From Fidelibacterota bacterium (GTDB taxonomy: Bacteria > Fidelibacterota > Fidelibacteria > Fidelibacterales > Fidelibacteraceae), in assembly GCA_030620575.1 (NCBI GenBank), contig JAUXEL010000062.1, positions 1 to 9,189 of the forward strand: a DNA stretch of 9,189 nt, given 5' to 3'. A program made the position numbers and the translations under genes. This document shows positions 1-6,387 of this stretch, piece after piece; the stretch's first letter is position 1; each line of letters starts with the position of its first letter. The notes under the pieces were generated by a model. That model worked only from the letters and a program-made list of their open reading frames with translations, was not told the DNA's origin and made no database searches.

Positions 1-460
1 ATATCGTAATGGATTATGTATCACATCCATAGACGGTATGGGAACAAGCAGTATGCCCAATACCTATTGCTTCGAGGATAAAAAGATCAAGTTTGGAGTT
101 GAATACACTTATATTTTGTCCGATATTGCTTTTGACGGAAGAGAAAGCTTTCTTGACACGCTTCAGATCGGTGTCGGAAATTTCTCTATTCCTGTCAAGC
201 CTTTTCTGTTAGCAGCACCCTATCCCAATCCCTTCAACCCTTCCACTACGGTTCCCGTTGAGATATACGCAAAAACAGAATTACGGGTTGATATTATAAA
301 CCTGAAGGGGCAACGGATCCGGAAATTGTATCATGGCGCACCTGAAACGGGGATATTGACAATTCCCGTCGATATGCAGAATTTGCCGTCAGGACGTTAT
401 TGGGTACGATGTGCTTCCGCGAACCATATAGAGACTGCGCCTGTTGTATTGCTTAAATAA
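1..460 (+). CDS. C-terminal part of a secreted protein with type IX (Por) sorting domain; 5' end outside window
   Basis: The frame is open from base 2 to the TAA at 458-460, giving 152 visible residues, so the gene begins upstream of the window; the ATG at 38 is internal, not a start. The first half (about residues 30-58) reads like the end of a beta-sandwich or fibronectin-type repeat (VEYTYILSDIAFDG). Then follows PYPNPFNPST at residues 73-82, the hallmark start of the roughly 80-residue C-terminal sorting domain of cargo of the type IX secretion system. The domain continues with a V-D-I-I-N-L-K-G-Q segment, SGRYWVR and a final PVVLLK, as usual for the family. The protein is therefore inferred to cross the outer membrane and be released or anchored at the surface. 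The catalytic or binding part lies outside the window, so the function is unknown. Confidence 0.85.
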   Translation, partial: YRNGLCITSIDGMGTSSMPNTYCFEDKKIKFGVEYTYILSDIAFDGRESFLDTLQIGVGNFSIPVKPFLLAAPYPNPFNPSTTVPVEIYAKTELRVDIINLKGQRIRKLYHGAPETGILTIPVDMQNLPSGRYWVRCASANHIETAPVVLLK

Positions 461-477
461 GAGTAAGACGGTAAAAA

Positions 478-493
478 TAAGGTTGAGGTTAAG
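478..493 (-). repeat. Short reverse-oriented copy of the CCTTAA hexamer repeat
   Basis: AAGGTTGAGGTTAAG (479-493) is the reverse complement, with one mismatch, of CTTAACCTTAACCTT in the hexamer array that begins 65 nt further on. The two could pair as the stem of a long hairpin just downstream of the sorting-domain gene. No function is assigned. Confidence 0.6.
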
Positions 494-557
494 TATTTAT
501 GTGATTTTGTTTTATTGCGTTCTGTTTTCTATCTTTTATGATTTTATCTCTTTTCTT

Positions 558-587
558 CCTTAACCTTAACCTTAGCCTTAATCTTAA
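558..587 (+). repeat. CCTTAA-type hexamer tandem array, copy 1
   Basis: Five consecutive 6-bp units are seen: CCTTAA, CCTTAA, CCTTAG, CCTTAA and TCTTAA. The array is preceded by CTCTTTTCTT, and the 21 bases 548-568 recur exactly at 758-778. It is a low-complexity intergenic repeat without coding capacity. Confidence 0.8.
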
Positions 588-656
588 CCTATTAAGAAGA
601 TAAAAAATAAATCAACTCTTCTCTTTACCGTTCATGACTCACGCTCTTATTTCTTC

Positions 657-714
657 GACCATTCGGGAATCATTCTGTCACCGGCAGAATGAACTACCCG
701 AAAGGTCATTTTTT
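657..714 (+). terminator. Long imperfect hairpin followed by T tract; candidate terminator or palindromic repeat element
   Basis: Three nested stems are visible: GACC (657-660) with GGTC (704-707), TTCGGG (662-667) with CCCGAA (697-702), and TCATTCTG (670-677) with CAGAATGA (685-692). Together they make 18 base pairs around a 7-nt loop, with small internal mismatches. Six Ts follow at 709-714, so a transcript arriving from the left would carry a plausible Rho-independent terminator. It lies about 200 nt past the only upstream gene. Its left flank and GACC/GGTC ends recur at 5139-5215, so it may equally be a mobile palindromic repeat. Confidence 0.5.
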
Positions 715-767
715 CTCTTTCTCTCCATTCCCCATTGTCAATTAAAACTCTAAACCTCTCTTTTCTT

Positions 768-809
768 CCTTAACCTTAGCCTCAATCTTAATCTCAGCCT
801 TAACCTTAA
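768..809 (+). repeat. CCTTAA-type hexamer tandem array, copy 2
   Basis: Seven consecutive hexamers are seen: CCTTAA, CCTTAG, CCTCAA, TCTTAA, TCTCAG, CCTTAA and CCTTAA. Its 5' flank is identical to that of copy 1 over 21 bases (758-778 matches 548-568). It runs directly into the 14-bp TACTTTTGCC-type repeat, so two repeat families abut here. Confidence 0.8.
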
Positions 810-824
810 CTTTACTTTTGCCTT

Positions 825-848
825 CCTCCTACGTCAAGACTACGGAGG
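825..848. repeat. CCTCC...GGAGG hairpin element between 14-bp repeats
   Basis: CCTCC at 825-829 and GGAGG at 844-848 can pair around TACGTCAAGACTAC. The element is followed by ACAAGTTTTACTTTTGCC. A related string (ACTTGTTCTCC, on the + strand at 9046-9056) accompanies the inverted 14-bp repeats at the far end of the window. This looks like a dispersed intergenic repeat rather than a regulatory site of miaB, though it lies in the presumed miaB leader. Confidence 0.5.
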
Positions 849-853
849 ACAAG

Positions 854-894
854 TTTTACTTTTGCCTTTTTACTTTTGCCTTTTTACTTTTGCT
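854..894 (+). repeat. 14-bp tandem repeat TTTTTACTTTTGCC, three units
   Basis: Units lie at 854-866 (13 nt), 867-880 and 881-894 (last base changed). A stray unit, CTTTACTTTTGCC, sits at 810-822. The array ends 22 nt before the miaB start. The reverse complement of the same unit occurs at 8989-9026, immediately after the last gene of the window. In the miaB frame the array is open and yields a hydrophobic F/L-rich peptide, which is an artefact of the repeat rather than protein. Confidence 0.85.
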
Positions 895-916
895 TTTTTA
901 CATGTATATTCATTCT

Positions 917-2212
917 ATGAAAAAGCAATTTTATATTGAAACATACGGATGCCAGATGAATGAATATGATAGTGAAATATTGTCGGGCATCCTTCAAAAT
1001 GATAATTATACATTAACTGATACGCCGGATAATGCGGATGTTATTCTCCTCAATACTTGTAGCGTACGGGATCATGCGGAACAAAAGATACATTCACGTC
1101 TCGGTGAATTAAAGCATTTAAAAACGAAGAATCCCAATTTAAAACTGGGTGTTTTGGGCTGTATGGCACAGAACCTGAAGGATGATATCCTGAAAAGCAA
1201 GCCCTATGTTGACATTGTTCTTGGACCCGATTCTTACCGCAGTATTCTTCAGCACCTTGACGAGGAAGATGAATCGGTCGTTGATACAAAGCTTTTGAAA
1301 TTTGAAGTTTATGAGGGTTTATTTCCGGCACGCAAAAAAGGTATTAATGCATGGATCTCTATCATGCGCGGATGTAACAAGTTTTGCTCCTACTGTATTG
1401 TGCCTTATACACGCGGACGGGAACGCAGTCGCAATATCAAAAGCATTGTCGAAGAAGCACACCGCTCTGTGGATCAGGGCTTTGTTGAAATAACGCTGTT
1501 GGGCCAAAATGTCAATTCCTATCACTATGAAGATCAGCGATTCCACTCGCTGCTCCTTGCACTCACCGAAGTCAAAGGGATCAAACGCGTACGCTATACT
1601 TCCCCCCACCCCCAGGATGTCGATGAAGATCTACTGAAAGTACACGCTGATTTCAAGCCCCTGATTGCAAACCACATCCATCTCCCTCTGCAAGCAGGTT
1701 CAAACACGGTTTTACAGGCCATGAACCGGACATATACGCAGAAACATTATCTCAAGCTGGTGGATATGATCCGGCATTATGTACCGGATATGGGTATTAC
1801 TACGGATGTTATTGTGGGCTTTCCCGGTGAAACTGACGCGGATTTCCGTGAAACCCTGAAAGTGATGGAAACGGTAAAATACGACTCGGCATATACCTTT
1901 AAATATTCTCCCCGGCCGCATACCAAGGCATATACAATGACCGATGATGTAAGCGAAAAAGAAAAAGCGGCGCGCTTAACAGAATTAATAGTGCGTCAAA
2001 AAGAACATACTCTCTATAATTACCGAAAGTTAATTGGGAAAGAAGTTGAAATTTTAGTAGAATCAGAAAGTAAACGCAGTCCGGAAGAACTAAAGGGACG
2101 CACGGCTTGCAATAAAATTGTCGTTTTCCCGCGGGGGACCTATCAGGCAAAGGATTTGATCAAACGCAAAATAACAGACGCACAGGGAGTTACTTTATTC
2201 TCGCGACCATAA
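917..2212 (+). CDS. miaB: tRNA-2-methylthio-N6-dimethylallyladenosine synthase (MiaB methylthiotransferase)
   Basis: This radical-SAM enzyme adds a methylthio group to N6-isopentenyladenosine at position 37 of tRNAs that read codons beginning with U. From the ATG at 917 the product has 431 residues, a normal MiaB length. The N-terminal methylthiotransferase domain carries the three cysteines of the auxiliary [4Fe-4S] cluster: C12 (ETYGCQMN), C48 (LNTCSVRDHAEQK) and C82 (LGCMAQ). The radical-SAM CxxxCxxC is C153/C157/C160 (RGCNKFCSYC), followed by IVPYTRGRERSR. LPLQAGSN near 256-263 and a C-terminal TRAM domain (about 372-430) complete the family. The frame stays open upstream to a TTG at 818, but that extension is only translated repeat DNA. 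The ATG at 902 is a possible alternative start. No clear Shine-Dalgarno sequence precedes either ATG. It is the first gene of a four-gene cluster, with 11 nt to the next. Confidence 0.95.
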   Translation: MKKQFYIETYGCQMNEYDSEILSGILQNDNYTLTDTPDNADVILLNTCSVRDHAEQKIHSRLGELKHLKTKNPNLKLGVLGCMAQNLKDDILKSKPYVDIVLGPDSYRSILQHLDEEDESVVDTKLLKFEVYEGLFPARKKGINAWISIMRGCNKFCSYCIVPYTRGRERSRNIKSIVEEAHRSVDQGFVEITLLGQNVNSYHYEDQRFHSLLLALTEVKGIKRVRYTSPHPQDVDEDLLKVHADFKPLIANHIHLPLQAGSNTVLQAMNRTYTQKHYLKLVDMIRHYVPDMGITTDVIVGFPGETDADFRETLKVMETVKYDSAYTFKYSPRPHTKAYTMTDDVSEKEKAARLTELIVRQKEHTLYNYRKLIGKEVEILVESESKRSPEELKGRTACNKIVVFPRGTYQAKDLIKRKITDAQGVTLFSRP

Positions 2213-2223
2213 ACTAATTAATT

Positions 2224-3114
2224 ATGACACACTACCAAAAGAAATACGATCAGGCGTTTCGGCGTATGGATACACATCAGTTCCAGTCTGAAGGAGATTT
2301 TACTTTTAGTGAAAGCGATATTGTCAAGGACGGTGTTTTTAACCATAAAATGCGTCTTTTTCTTGGCTGTTATCCGCCTTCGACAATCGACAGTATGTTT
2401 GAACACTATCGGGTACGGAAATATTTCGCAAATAAAGGTATCCCGAACATTTCCTGGCATATTAACCTGGACGATCCCTATGTACACCGTTTTATACTCC
2501 TGTCTGAAAATAAAGGCGTTAAACATAAAGTGATAGAACTGGTGATACAGCGGAAAAATCTTAAGATGCCCTTAGAGAAAAATCGCTTTTTAAATTTGGA
2601 GTTTCTGCATATTGAGTGGCTTATGATGCAAAATCCCTATAAATCTTTTCGCAGTAATAAGCCGCCGTTACCCGGACAAACAGCACCCGGACTGGGGATT
2701 GGTTTGCATATGATGCAAATATTGCTGCATCTTGCAAAAAGAACCAATACGCACGGACTGATAAATTCGCCTAATTATCTGCATACTGCTTTGTTCTTTT
2801 CACGTGCTTTTCATTTTTTCGATCCTAAAATCGAGGCTTTTATACAAGTGATAAAATACCAGAAATTATCACATTACAGTCCCTATACTTTGAGTTGGGC
2901 AGATGAATACGGTGCTCTGCAGTATGCGCGGAATCACCGCCAGATCATCTGGCGTCCTTCGACCATGATCGCCCCGATAAGTACCCAGGCTAAACGTTAT
3001 TTGTATACCCGGGAATATCGCCAAAAGGTTCGCGATACACGGCGAAAATTAAAGATCACGGTGAATATGCGGAAATTGAAAAAGAGACTAAAAGAACATG
3101 GACAAATGTATTAA
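2224..3114 (+). CDS. Conserved hypothetical protein with GNAT-like C-terminal half
   Basis: I do not recognise a named family for this 296-residue soluble protein. Residues 121-200 have an acetyltransferase-like outline: a strand-like FLNLEFLHIEWLMMQNP, a glycine-rich turn PGLGIG (155-160) leading into a long helix (161-172), then GLINSPNYLHTALFFSRAFHFFDP (178-201), which resembles the N-x-x-A-x-x-F/Y-x-x-x-GF ending of GNAT enzymes. The canonical Q/R-x-x-G-x-G/A acetyl-CoA loop is not exact, so enzymatic activity is uncertain. The C-terminus (264-290) is very rich in Lys and Arg, which could bind RNA or another polyanion. It sits 11 nt after miaB, and its last 17 nt overlap thiN, implying co-transcription and possibly coupled translation. 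No strong ribosome binding site precedes the ATG at 2224; an internal ATG lies at 2266. Confidence 0.75.
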   Translation: MTHYQKKYDQAFRRMDTHQFQSEGDFTFSESDIVKDGVFNHKMRLFLGCYPPSTIDSMFEHYRVRKYFANKGIPNISWHINLDDPYVHRFILLSENKGVKHKVIELVIQRKNLKMPLEKNRFLNLEFLHIEWLMMQNPYKSFRSNKPPLPGQTAPGLGIGLHMMQILLHLAKRTNTHGLINSPNYLHTALFFSRAFHFFDPKIEAFIQVIKYQKLSHYSPYTLSWADEYGALQYARNHRQIIWRPSTMIAPISTQAKRYLYTREYRQKVRDTRRKLKITVNMRKLKKRLKEHGQMY

Positions 3115-3724
3115 TACATGTATTTTTTTAAACGGAATACCGCCGCGTTTAGACGATATTGCAGAACACTGCGATCCGGCAGATCTTATTATCTGCACAG
3201 ACGGTGCCTATGATTATCTTTCAAGATTCAATATTACAGTAAATATCTTAATCGGTGATATGGATTCTATTTCCCATTTACCTGATAATCAAAATATTAC
3301 AATTATAAGTTCCAGTGATCAAAATACAAATGATCTCGAAAAAACTTTGCAATATTGTGTAGAAAAACACCTGAAAAAACTTAAAATTTTCGGCGCGGAC
3401 GGAAAACGTTTTGACCATTTTATGATCAATATAGCAACCCTTACCCGCTATGCTTCAGAGCTGGATATCGAGCTTTTTACCCACGAAGAATATGTGCGAT
3501 TTCTTTCTCCGGGAAATTACCGGTTTCCCGGAATACAAGGTCGGCGCTTTTCCCTTTTGGCGTTAAAAAAAGCGGCTAATCTGTCCTTAGAAGGTGCAGT
3601 ACATCCTATGAGGCAGGGTGTTCTGGAAACATGCTCGCACGGACTCAGTAATGCCTTTGCCGCTACGGAGATTAAGATCACCTTTGATGCCGGCTTGTTG
3701 CTTTATATGGCCGAAATAAGATAA
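3098..3724 (+). CDS. thiN: Thiamine pyrophosphokinase (thiamine diphosphokinase)
   Basis: This enzyme makes the coenzyme thiamine diphosphate from thiamine by transferring pyrophosphate from ATP, in the cytoplasm. The 208 residues show the family motifs in order: TDGAYDYL (34-41), IGDMDSI (52-58, the acidic metal/ATP site usually written GDxDS), DQNTNDLEKTL (74-84, usually D-x-x-x-T/N-D-x-x-K/A), GADGKRFDH (99-107), and a C-terminal beta-sandwich ending with SHGLSNAF (180-187), which contacts thiamine in the family. The length is normal. The ATG lies inside the end of the upstream hypothetical gene, a 17-nt overlap. The stop overlaps the start of the symporter by one base (TAATG at 3722-3726), so translation of the two is probably coupled. 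I saw no TPP riboswitch signature in the leader of the cluster. Confidence 0.92.
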   Translation: MDKCINTCIFLNGIPPRLDDIAEHCDPADLIICTDGAYDYLSRFNITVNILIGDMDSISHLPDNQNITIISSSDQNTNDLEKTLQYCVEKHLKKLKIFGADGKRFDHFMINIATLTRYASELDIELFTHEEYVRFLSPGNYRFPGIQGRRFSLLALKKAANLSLEGAVHPMRQGVLETCSHGLSNAFAATEIKITFDAGLLLYMAEIR

Positions 3725-5097
3725 TGAAGATTCAACTGCATTTTATAGATATTCTTATTATTGGAATATACTTTGCATTATTATTCCTGATCGGTTTTAT
3801 TCGTAGAAAAAAAGGCGGAAAACATGAGGATTTCCTTTTATCCGGACGTCGCCTGACTCTGCCCCTCTTTGTTATGACCCTTGTGTCCACCTGGTACGGC
3901 GGAATTCTCGGTATCGGAGAATTTACCTACAGTTACGGACTCTCGAATTGGTTTGTAATGGCTTTCCCCTACTATATTTTTGCACTGATCTACGCGCTGT
4001 TTATCGCGGGAAAGATACGGCAGAACAAGGCGGCAACCATTCCTGAACTCATTGATCAGCGCTACGGGAGGATTCCCTCTTTTGTCAGCGGTCTTTTTGT
4101 CTTCCTGATGACATCCCCGGCTCCCTATTTGCTGATCTCAGGAATAATCTTATCGCTTATCCTTGGACTTTCTCCTTTACTGTGTGCTCTGCTAATATTT
4201 ATTGTTTCCGCGATCTATCTCTACCGAAAGGGATTTGAGACCGTAGTCCAGTCTGATATGATGCAATTCGCATTCATGTTTGCAGGTTTCATCATATTGG
4301 CGGTTGTTCTGCTTAACCGCTATCCGGTTGCCGAATACCTCACTACGGCACATCTACCCGAACAGCATCTTACCTTGACCGGCGGACTCTCAATCACCTA
4401 TATTATTTCGTGGTTTTTTATTGCTTTATGGACACTTGTTGATCCCGGATTTCACCAACGTTGTGCTGCGGCACGTTCTCCAAAGACAGCACGAAACGGT
4501 ATACTTATCAGCATTGTGTTCTGGATTATTTTTGATGCTTTAACCCTTACTACCGGTTTATACGCGCGCGCCTTACTTCCTGATATTCAGCCGCTTTACG
4601 CGTATCCCTATTTGGCGGCATATGTATTGCCGGCCGGTTTGTTCGGACTCTTTTTAGCGGGCTTGCTTGCAACGGTGATGTCCACCTTGGATTCATATAT
4701 TTTCATTTCCGCGCAGACTGTCGGATATGATGTTATTTCAAAATACAGTAAAAAAAGCATCAAGCACAACATCCGTATCGGGTACCTGATTACCGGTCTG
4801 GTTGCAATGCTCATCGTGATCGCACTTCCCTCTGTGATCTCTATCTGGTATCTTATCGGAACATTAGTAATACCTTCTTTGCTTATTCCAACCCTTTCCG
4901 CGCTTTTCAATAAACCGGTATCAGTAAAATTTATTCTAATATTAATGCTCGGCGCGGTCATTATTTCAGCGAGCTGGTTTATTATTGGAGCGATCAGCGG
5001 TACTTTTCCTCTGAATATAGAACCTTTTTATCCCGGACTCTTATATAGTATTATTGTTTATGGAATTGGACGCATACGCTATCAAAAAAGCATTTAA
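3724..5097 (+). CDS. Sodium:solute symporter (SSS family), substrate unknown
   Basis: This is a 457-residue inner-membrane protein with about 12-13 hydrophobic segments and the LeuT-type fold expected for SSS transporters, which import a solute with Na+. Family marks are: first membrane helix at about 8-26, HEDFLLSGRRLTLPLF (34-49), WYGG (57-60), WTLVDPGFHQRCAAARSPKTA (236-256, the typical Q-R-x-x-A-A-x-S loop), and AGLLATVMSTLDSYIF (312-327), whose Ser/Thr and Asp match the helix that helps form the sodium site. The start overlaps the thiN stop by one base, the strongest contextual clue. Uptake of thiamine or a thiamine precursor is a reasonable guess but is not shown by the sequence. Sugar, amino acid or organic acid import, or a sensory role, remain possible. 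Confidence 0.9.
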   Translation: MKIQLHFIDILIIGIYFALLFLIGFIRRKKGGKHEDFLLSGRRLTLPLFVMTLVSTWYGGILGIGEFTYSYGLSNWFVMAFPYYIFALIYALFIAGKIRQNKAATIPELIDQRYGRIPSFVSGLFVFLMTSPAPYLLISGIILSLILGLSPLLCALLIFIVSAIYLYRKGFETVVQSDMMQFAFMFAGFIILAVVLLNRYPVAEYLTTAHLPEQHLTLTGGLSITYIISWFFIALWTLVDPGFHQRCAAARSPKTARNGILISIVFWIIFDALTLTTGLYARALLPDIQPLYAYPYLAAYVLPAGLFGLFLAGLLATVMSTLDSYIFISAQTVGYDVISKYSKKSIKHNIRIGYLITGLVAMLIVIALPSVISIWYLIGTLVIPSLLIPTLSALFNKPVSVKFILILMLGAVIISASWFIIGAISGTFPLNIEPFYPGLLYSIIVYGIGRIRYQKSI

Positions 5098-5120
5098 TAT
5101 ATAGGTATCAGGGATTTGCC

Positions 5121-5130
5121 GTTACGTAAC
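5121..5130. promoter_or_regulatory. Perfect 10-bp palindrome GTTACGTAAC
   Basis: GTTACGTAAC is self-complementary over its full length and stands alone 24 nt after the symporter stop. It could be an operator-like protein site or chance. No partner site was found nearby, so no role is assigned. Confidence 0.2.
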
Positions 5131-5138
5131 CCGATTGA

Positions 5139-5215
5139 ATTTCTTCGACCTCCCCAAACCCCTCCAGAGGAGGGGCTGGCGGAAGCCTCCCCGTCAGCTG
5201 ACGGGAGGTTTGGTC
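5139..5215. repeat. Palindromic repeat element with outer stem and two internal hairpins
   Basis: The outer arms CCAAACC (5154-5160) and GGTTTGG (5207-5213), together with GACC (5147-5150) and GGTC (5212-5215), enclose two hairpins. The first is CCCCTCC-AGA-GGAGGGG (5159-5175). The second is centred on the perfect palindrome CCCGTCAGCTGACGGG (5190-5205), extended by CCTCC/GGAGG with one bulged C. The leading 12 bases ATTTCTTCGACC are identical to 649-660 before the other long hairpin. There is no T run after it, so it is a weak terminator candidate. It is better read as a dispersed palindromic element lying between two operons. Confidence 0.65.
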
Positions 5216-5340
5216 TCTTCCTCCGCAAATTTCAATTATTCCATGCATCCATTTTTTTATCCCGATTCTTTGGATTATTTTTGATATAATTTATAGGCAC
5301 ACGGAATTTACTTTCCTTCCTATGAGCTCCCACGAAGCCT
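5216..5340. other. Intergenic stretch, no gene seen
   Basis: This AT-rich stretch lies between the palindromic element and the 16-bp array. It holds a TATAAT at 5285-5290 without a convincing -35, and the left copy of the 13-bp repeat GGAATTTACTTTC. The short open frames that run into the array on both strands exist only because a 16-bp repeat lacking stops is open in several frames. Confidence 0.5.
5303..5315 (+). repeat. 13-bp direct repeat GGAATTTACTTTC, left copy
   Basis: GGAATTTACTTTC is repeated exactly at 5529-5541. The two copies bracket the 16-bp tandem array. They may be a duplicated target site or the relic of a local duplication. Confidence 0.65.
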
Positions 5341-5488
5341 GCTTCTTAGCTTCCGTGCTTCTTAGCTTCCGTGTTTCTTGGCTTCCGTGCTTCTTGGCTT
5401 CCGTGCTTCTTGGCTTCCATGCTTCTTGGCTTCCATGCTTCTTGGCTTCCATGCTTCTTGGCTTCCGTGCTTCTTGGCTTCCGTGCTT
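5341..5488. repeat. Nine-unit 16-bp tandem repeat (GCTTCTTGGCTTCCGT)
   Basis: Nine uninterrupted units of exactly 16 bp run from 5341 to 5484, followed by a partial GCTT. Units 1-2 have A in place of G at position 8, unit 3 has T at position 2, units 5-7 have A at position 15, and the others match the consensus. Variants are clustered in blocks, as expected from slippage or unequal exchange between neighbouring units. The period is not a multiple of three, so all frames translate to a 16-residue peptide cycle; the deduced peptides have no sign of selection as protein. There are no spacers, so it is not CRISPR. The array ends about 100 nt before the etfB start. Confidence 0.93.
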
Positions 5489-5528
5489 ATTAACTGCATT
5501 TATCATGAATTTACGCTTATATTTTTAT

Positions 5529-5541
5529 GGAATTTACTTTC
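5529..5541 (+). repeat. 13-bp direct repeat GGAATTTACTTTC, right copy
   Basis: This copy is exactly identical to 5303-5315 on the other side of the 16-bp array. It overlaps the candidate -35 region of the etfB promoter, so the left copy may be a duplicated promoter fragment. Confidence 0.65.
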
Positions 5542-5562
5542 TAATTATAGTATACTTATAAT
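5533..5562 (+). promoter_or_regulatory. Candidate promoter of the etfBA-dehydrogenase operon
   Basis: A perfect -10 hexamer TATAAT lies at 5557-5562, with a weak -35-like TTTACT at 5533-5538 and an 18-nt spacer. An overlapping TATACT at 5551-5556 could also serve. The TATAAT is 22 nt before the start codon, leaving room for a short leader. The call assumes sigma-70-like consensus, which may not hold in this phylum. Confidence 0.35.
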
Positions 5563-5574
5563 TGAATTGAAACT

Positions 5575-5578
5575 GAGG
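5575..5578 (+). promoter_or_regulatory. Ribosome binding site deciding the etfB start
   Basis: GAGG at 5575-5578, in the context ACTGAGGAAACACATG, sits 6 nt before the ATG at 5585. It supports this start over upstream in-frame codons that would translate the tandem repeat. Confidence 0.7.
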
Positions 5579-5584
5579 AAACAC

Positions 5585-6373
5585 ATGAATATTACGGTCT
5601 GTATTAAACAAGTTCCGGGTACCGCCGAAGTAGAAATTGATGAGAAAACAGGTGTCCTGAAACGTAATCCTATTGATGCTAAAATGAATCCCTATGATCT
5701 CTATGCCATAGAAACTGCCGTGCGTTTAAAAGAAGAAAAAAATGCCGTGGTAAAGGTTATTACCATGGGTCCGCCCTATGCTAAAGCCGTTATCAAAGAA
5801 GCTTATATGATGGGTGCCGATGAGGGTTGTCTCTTAACCGACCGGAAATTCGCCGGCGCTGATGTACTTGCAACTGCCTATGCGCTTTCTCAGGGTATTA
5901 CCCGGATGGGAGACTTCGATCTGATCATTTGCGGTAAAATGACAACAGATGGAGATACTGCGCAAGTGGGACCTGAAATAGCGGAATATTTGCAGATCCC
6001 CCATGTTTCCAACGTACGGCGTATTCATGAAATAAACGAAAAATCGATTATTGTAGAAATGGATATGGCGGAATCAGTCGAGATCCAGGAAGTTCAGCTT
6101 CCCTGTCTGATCACGGTTGAAAAAGATATTTATCAACCCCGCCTTCCTTCCTTTAAATTGAAACTGAAAACGGCCAATCGACCTGTTCAGATTATCACTT
6201 TTAAAGACCTTGATGATAAAAATGTGATGCATTACGGACTTTATGGCTCACCGACTCAGGTACTGCGCATTTTTCCGCCGGAACCCAATACGACAAGTGA
6301 ACATTGGGAAGGCGATGGCGAAGAGTTGGGTGAAAAGCTTGCTGAAAAACTAAAAGAACTTAAATTTGTATAG
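5585..6373 (+). CDS. etfB: Electron transfer flavoprotein beta subunit (EtfB), bifurcating/confurcating type
   Basis: EtfB pairs with EtfA. In bifurcating complexes it carries the FAD that splits or merges electrons between NAD(H), ferredoxin and the dehydrogenase. The 262 residues show the ETF-beta pattern: KQVPG (8-12), GADEGCLLTDRKFAGADVLA (77-96), the nucleotide-binding CGKMTTDGDTAQVGPEIA (116-133), PRLPSFKLKLKTA (185-197) and the C-terminal GLYGSPTQVLRIFPP (218-232), which I associate with bifurcating ETFs. The open frame reaches upstream to 5378, but the first 69 codons would be tandem-repeat DNA, and the ribosome binding site fixes the start at 5585. It is the first gene of the operon, 14 nt before etfA. 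The assignment to ETF-beta is firm; the bifurcating type follows from the neighbours and the EtfA ferredoxin domain. Confidence 0.93.
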   Translation: MNITVCIKQVPGTAEVEIDEKTGVLKRNPIDAKMNPYDLYAIETAVRLKEEKNAVVKVITMGPPYAKAVIKEAYMMGADEGCLLTDRKFAGADVLATAYALSQGITRMGDFDLIICGKMTTDGDTAQVGPEIAEYLQIPHVSNVRRIHEINEKSIIVEMDMAESVEIQEVQLPCLITVEKDIYQPRLPSFKLKLKTANRPVQIITFKDLDDKNVMHYGLYGSPTQVLRIFPPEPNTTSEHWEGDGEELGEKLAEKLKELKFV

Positions 6374-6387
6374 GTAATAAATCGTTT

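Noticed and set aside
558..809. Telomere-like repeats marking a replicon end
   Set aside because: The hexamers are degenerate and short, lie between genes on both sides, and include a reverse-oriented piece. Nothing else suggests a linear end.
818..916. N-terminal hydrophobic extension of MiaB from a TTG codon, resembling a membrane anchor
   Set aside because: The F/L-rich stretch is the 14-bp repeat read in frame. MiaB homology starts at MKKQFYIETYGCQMN, and MiaB is a soluble enzyme.
461..916. TPP riboswitch controlling the thiN-containing cluster
   Set aside because: The leader shows no CUGAGA-type thi-box core and consists almost entirely of repeats.
5341..5488. CRISPR array
   Set aside because: The units are contiguous 16-mers with no spacers and no adjacent cas genes.
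5322..5561. Cys/Leu/Trp-rich open frame through the 16-bp array (+ strand), and a Lys/Arg/Ser-rich one on the - strand (5291-5506)
   Set aside because: Both are direct translations of the tandem repeat, with a 16-residue cycle that follows from the 16-bp unit. There is no ribosome binding site and no protein-like composition outside the repeat.
5378..5584. N-terminal extension of EtfB by 69 residues
   Set aside because: The extension is repeat-derived. The ETF-beta homology begins at MNITVCIKQVPG, and GAGG lies 6 nt before that ATG.
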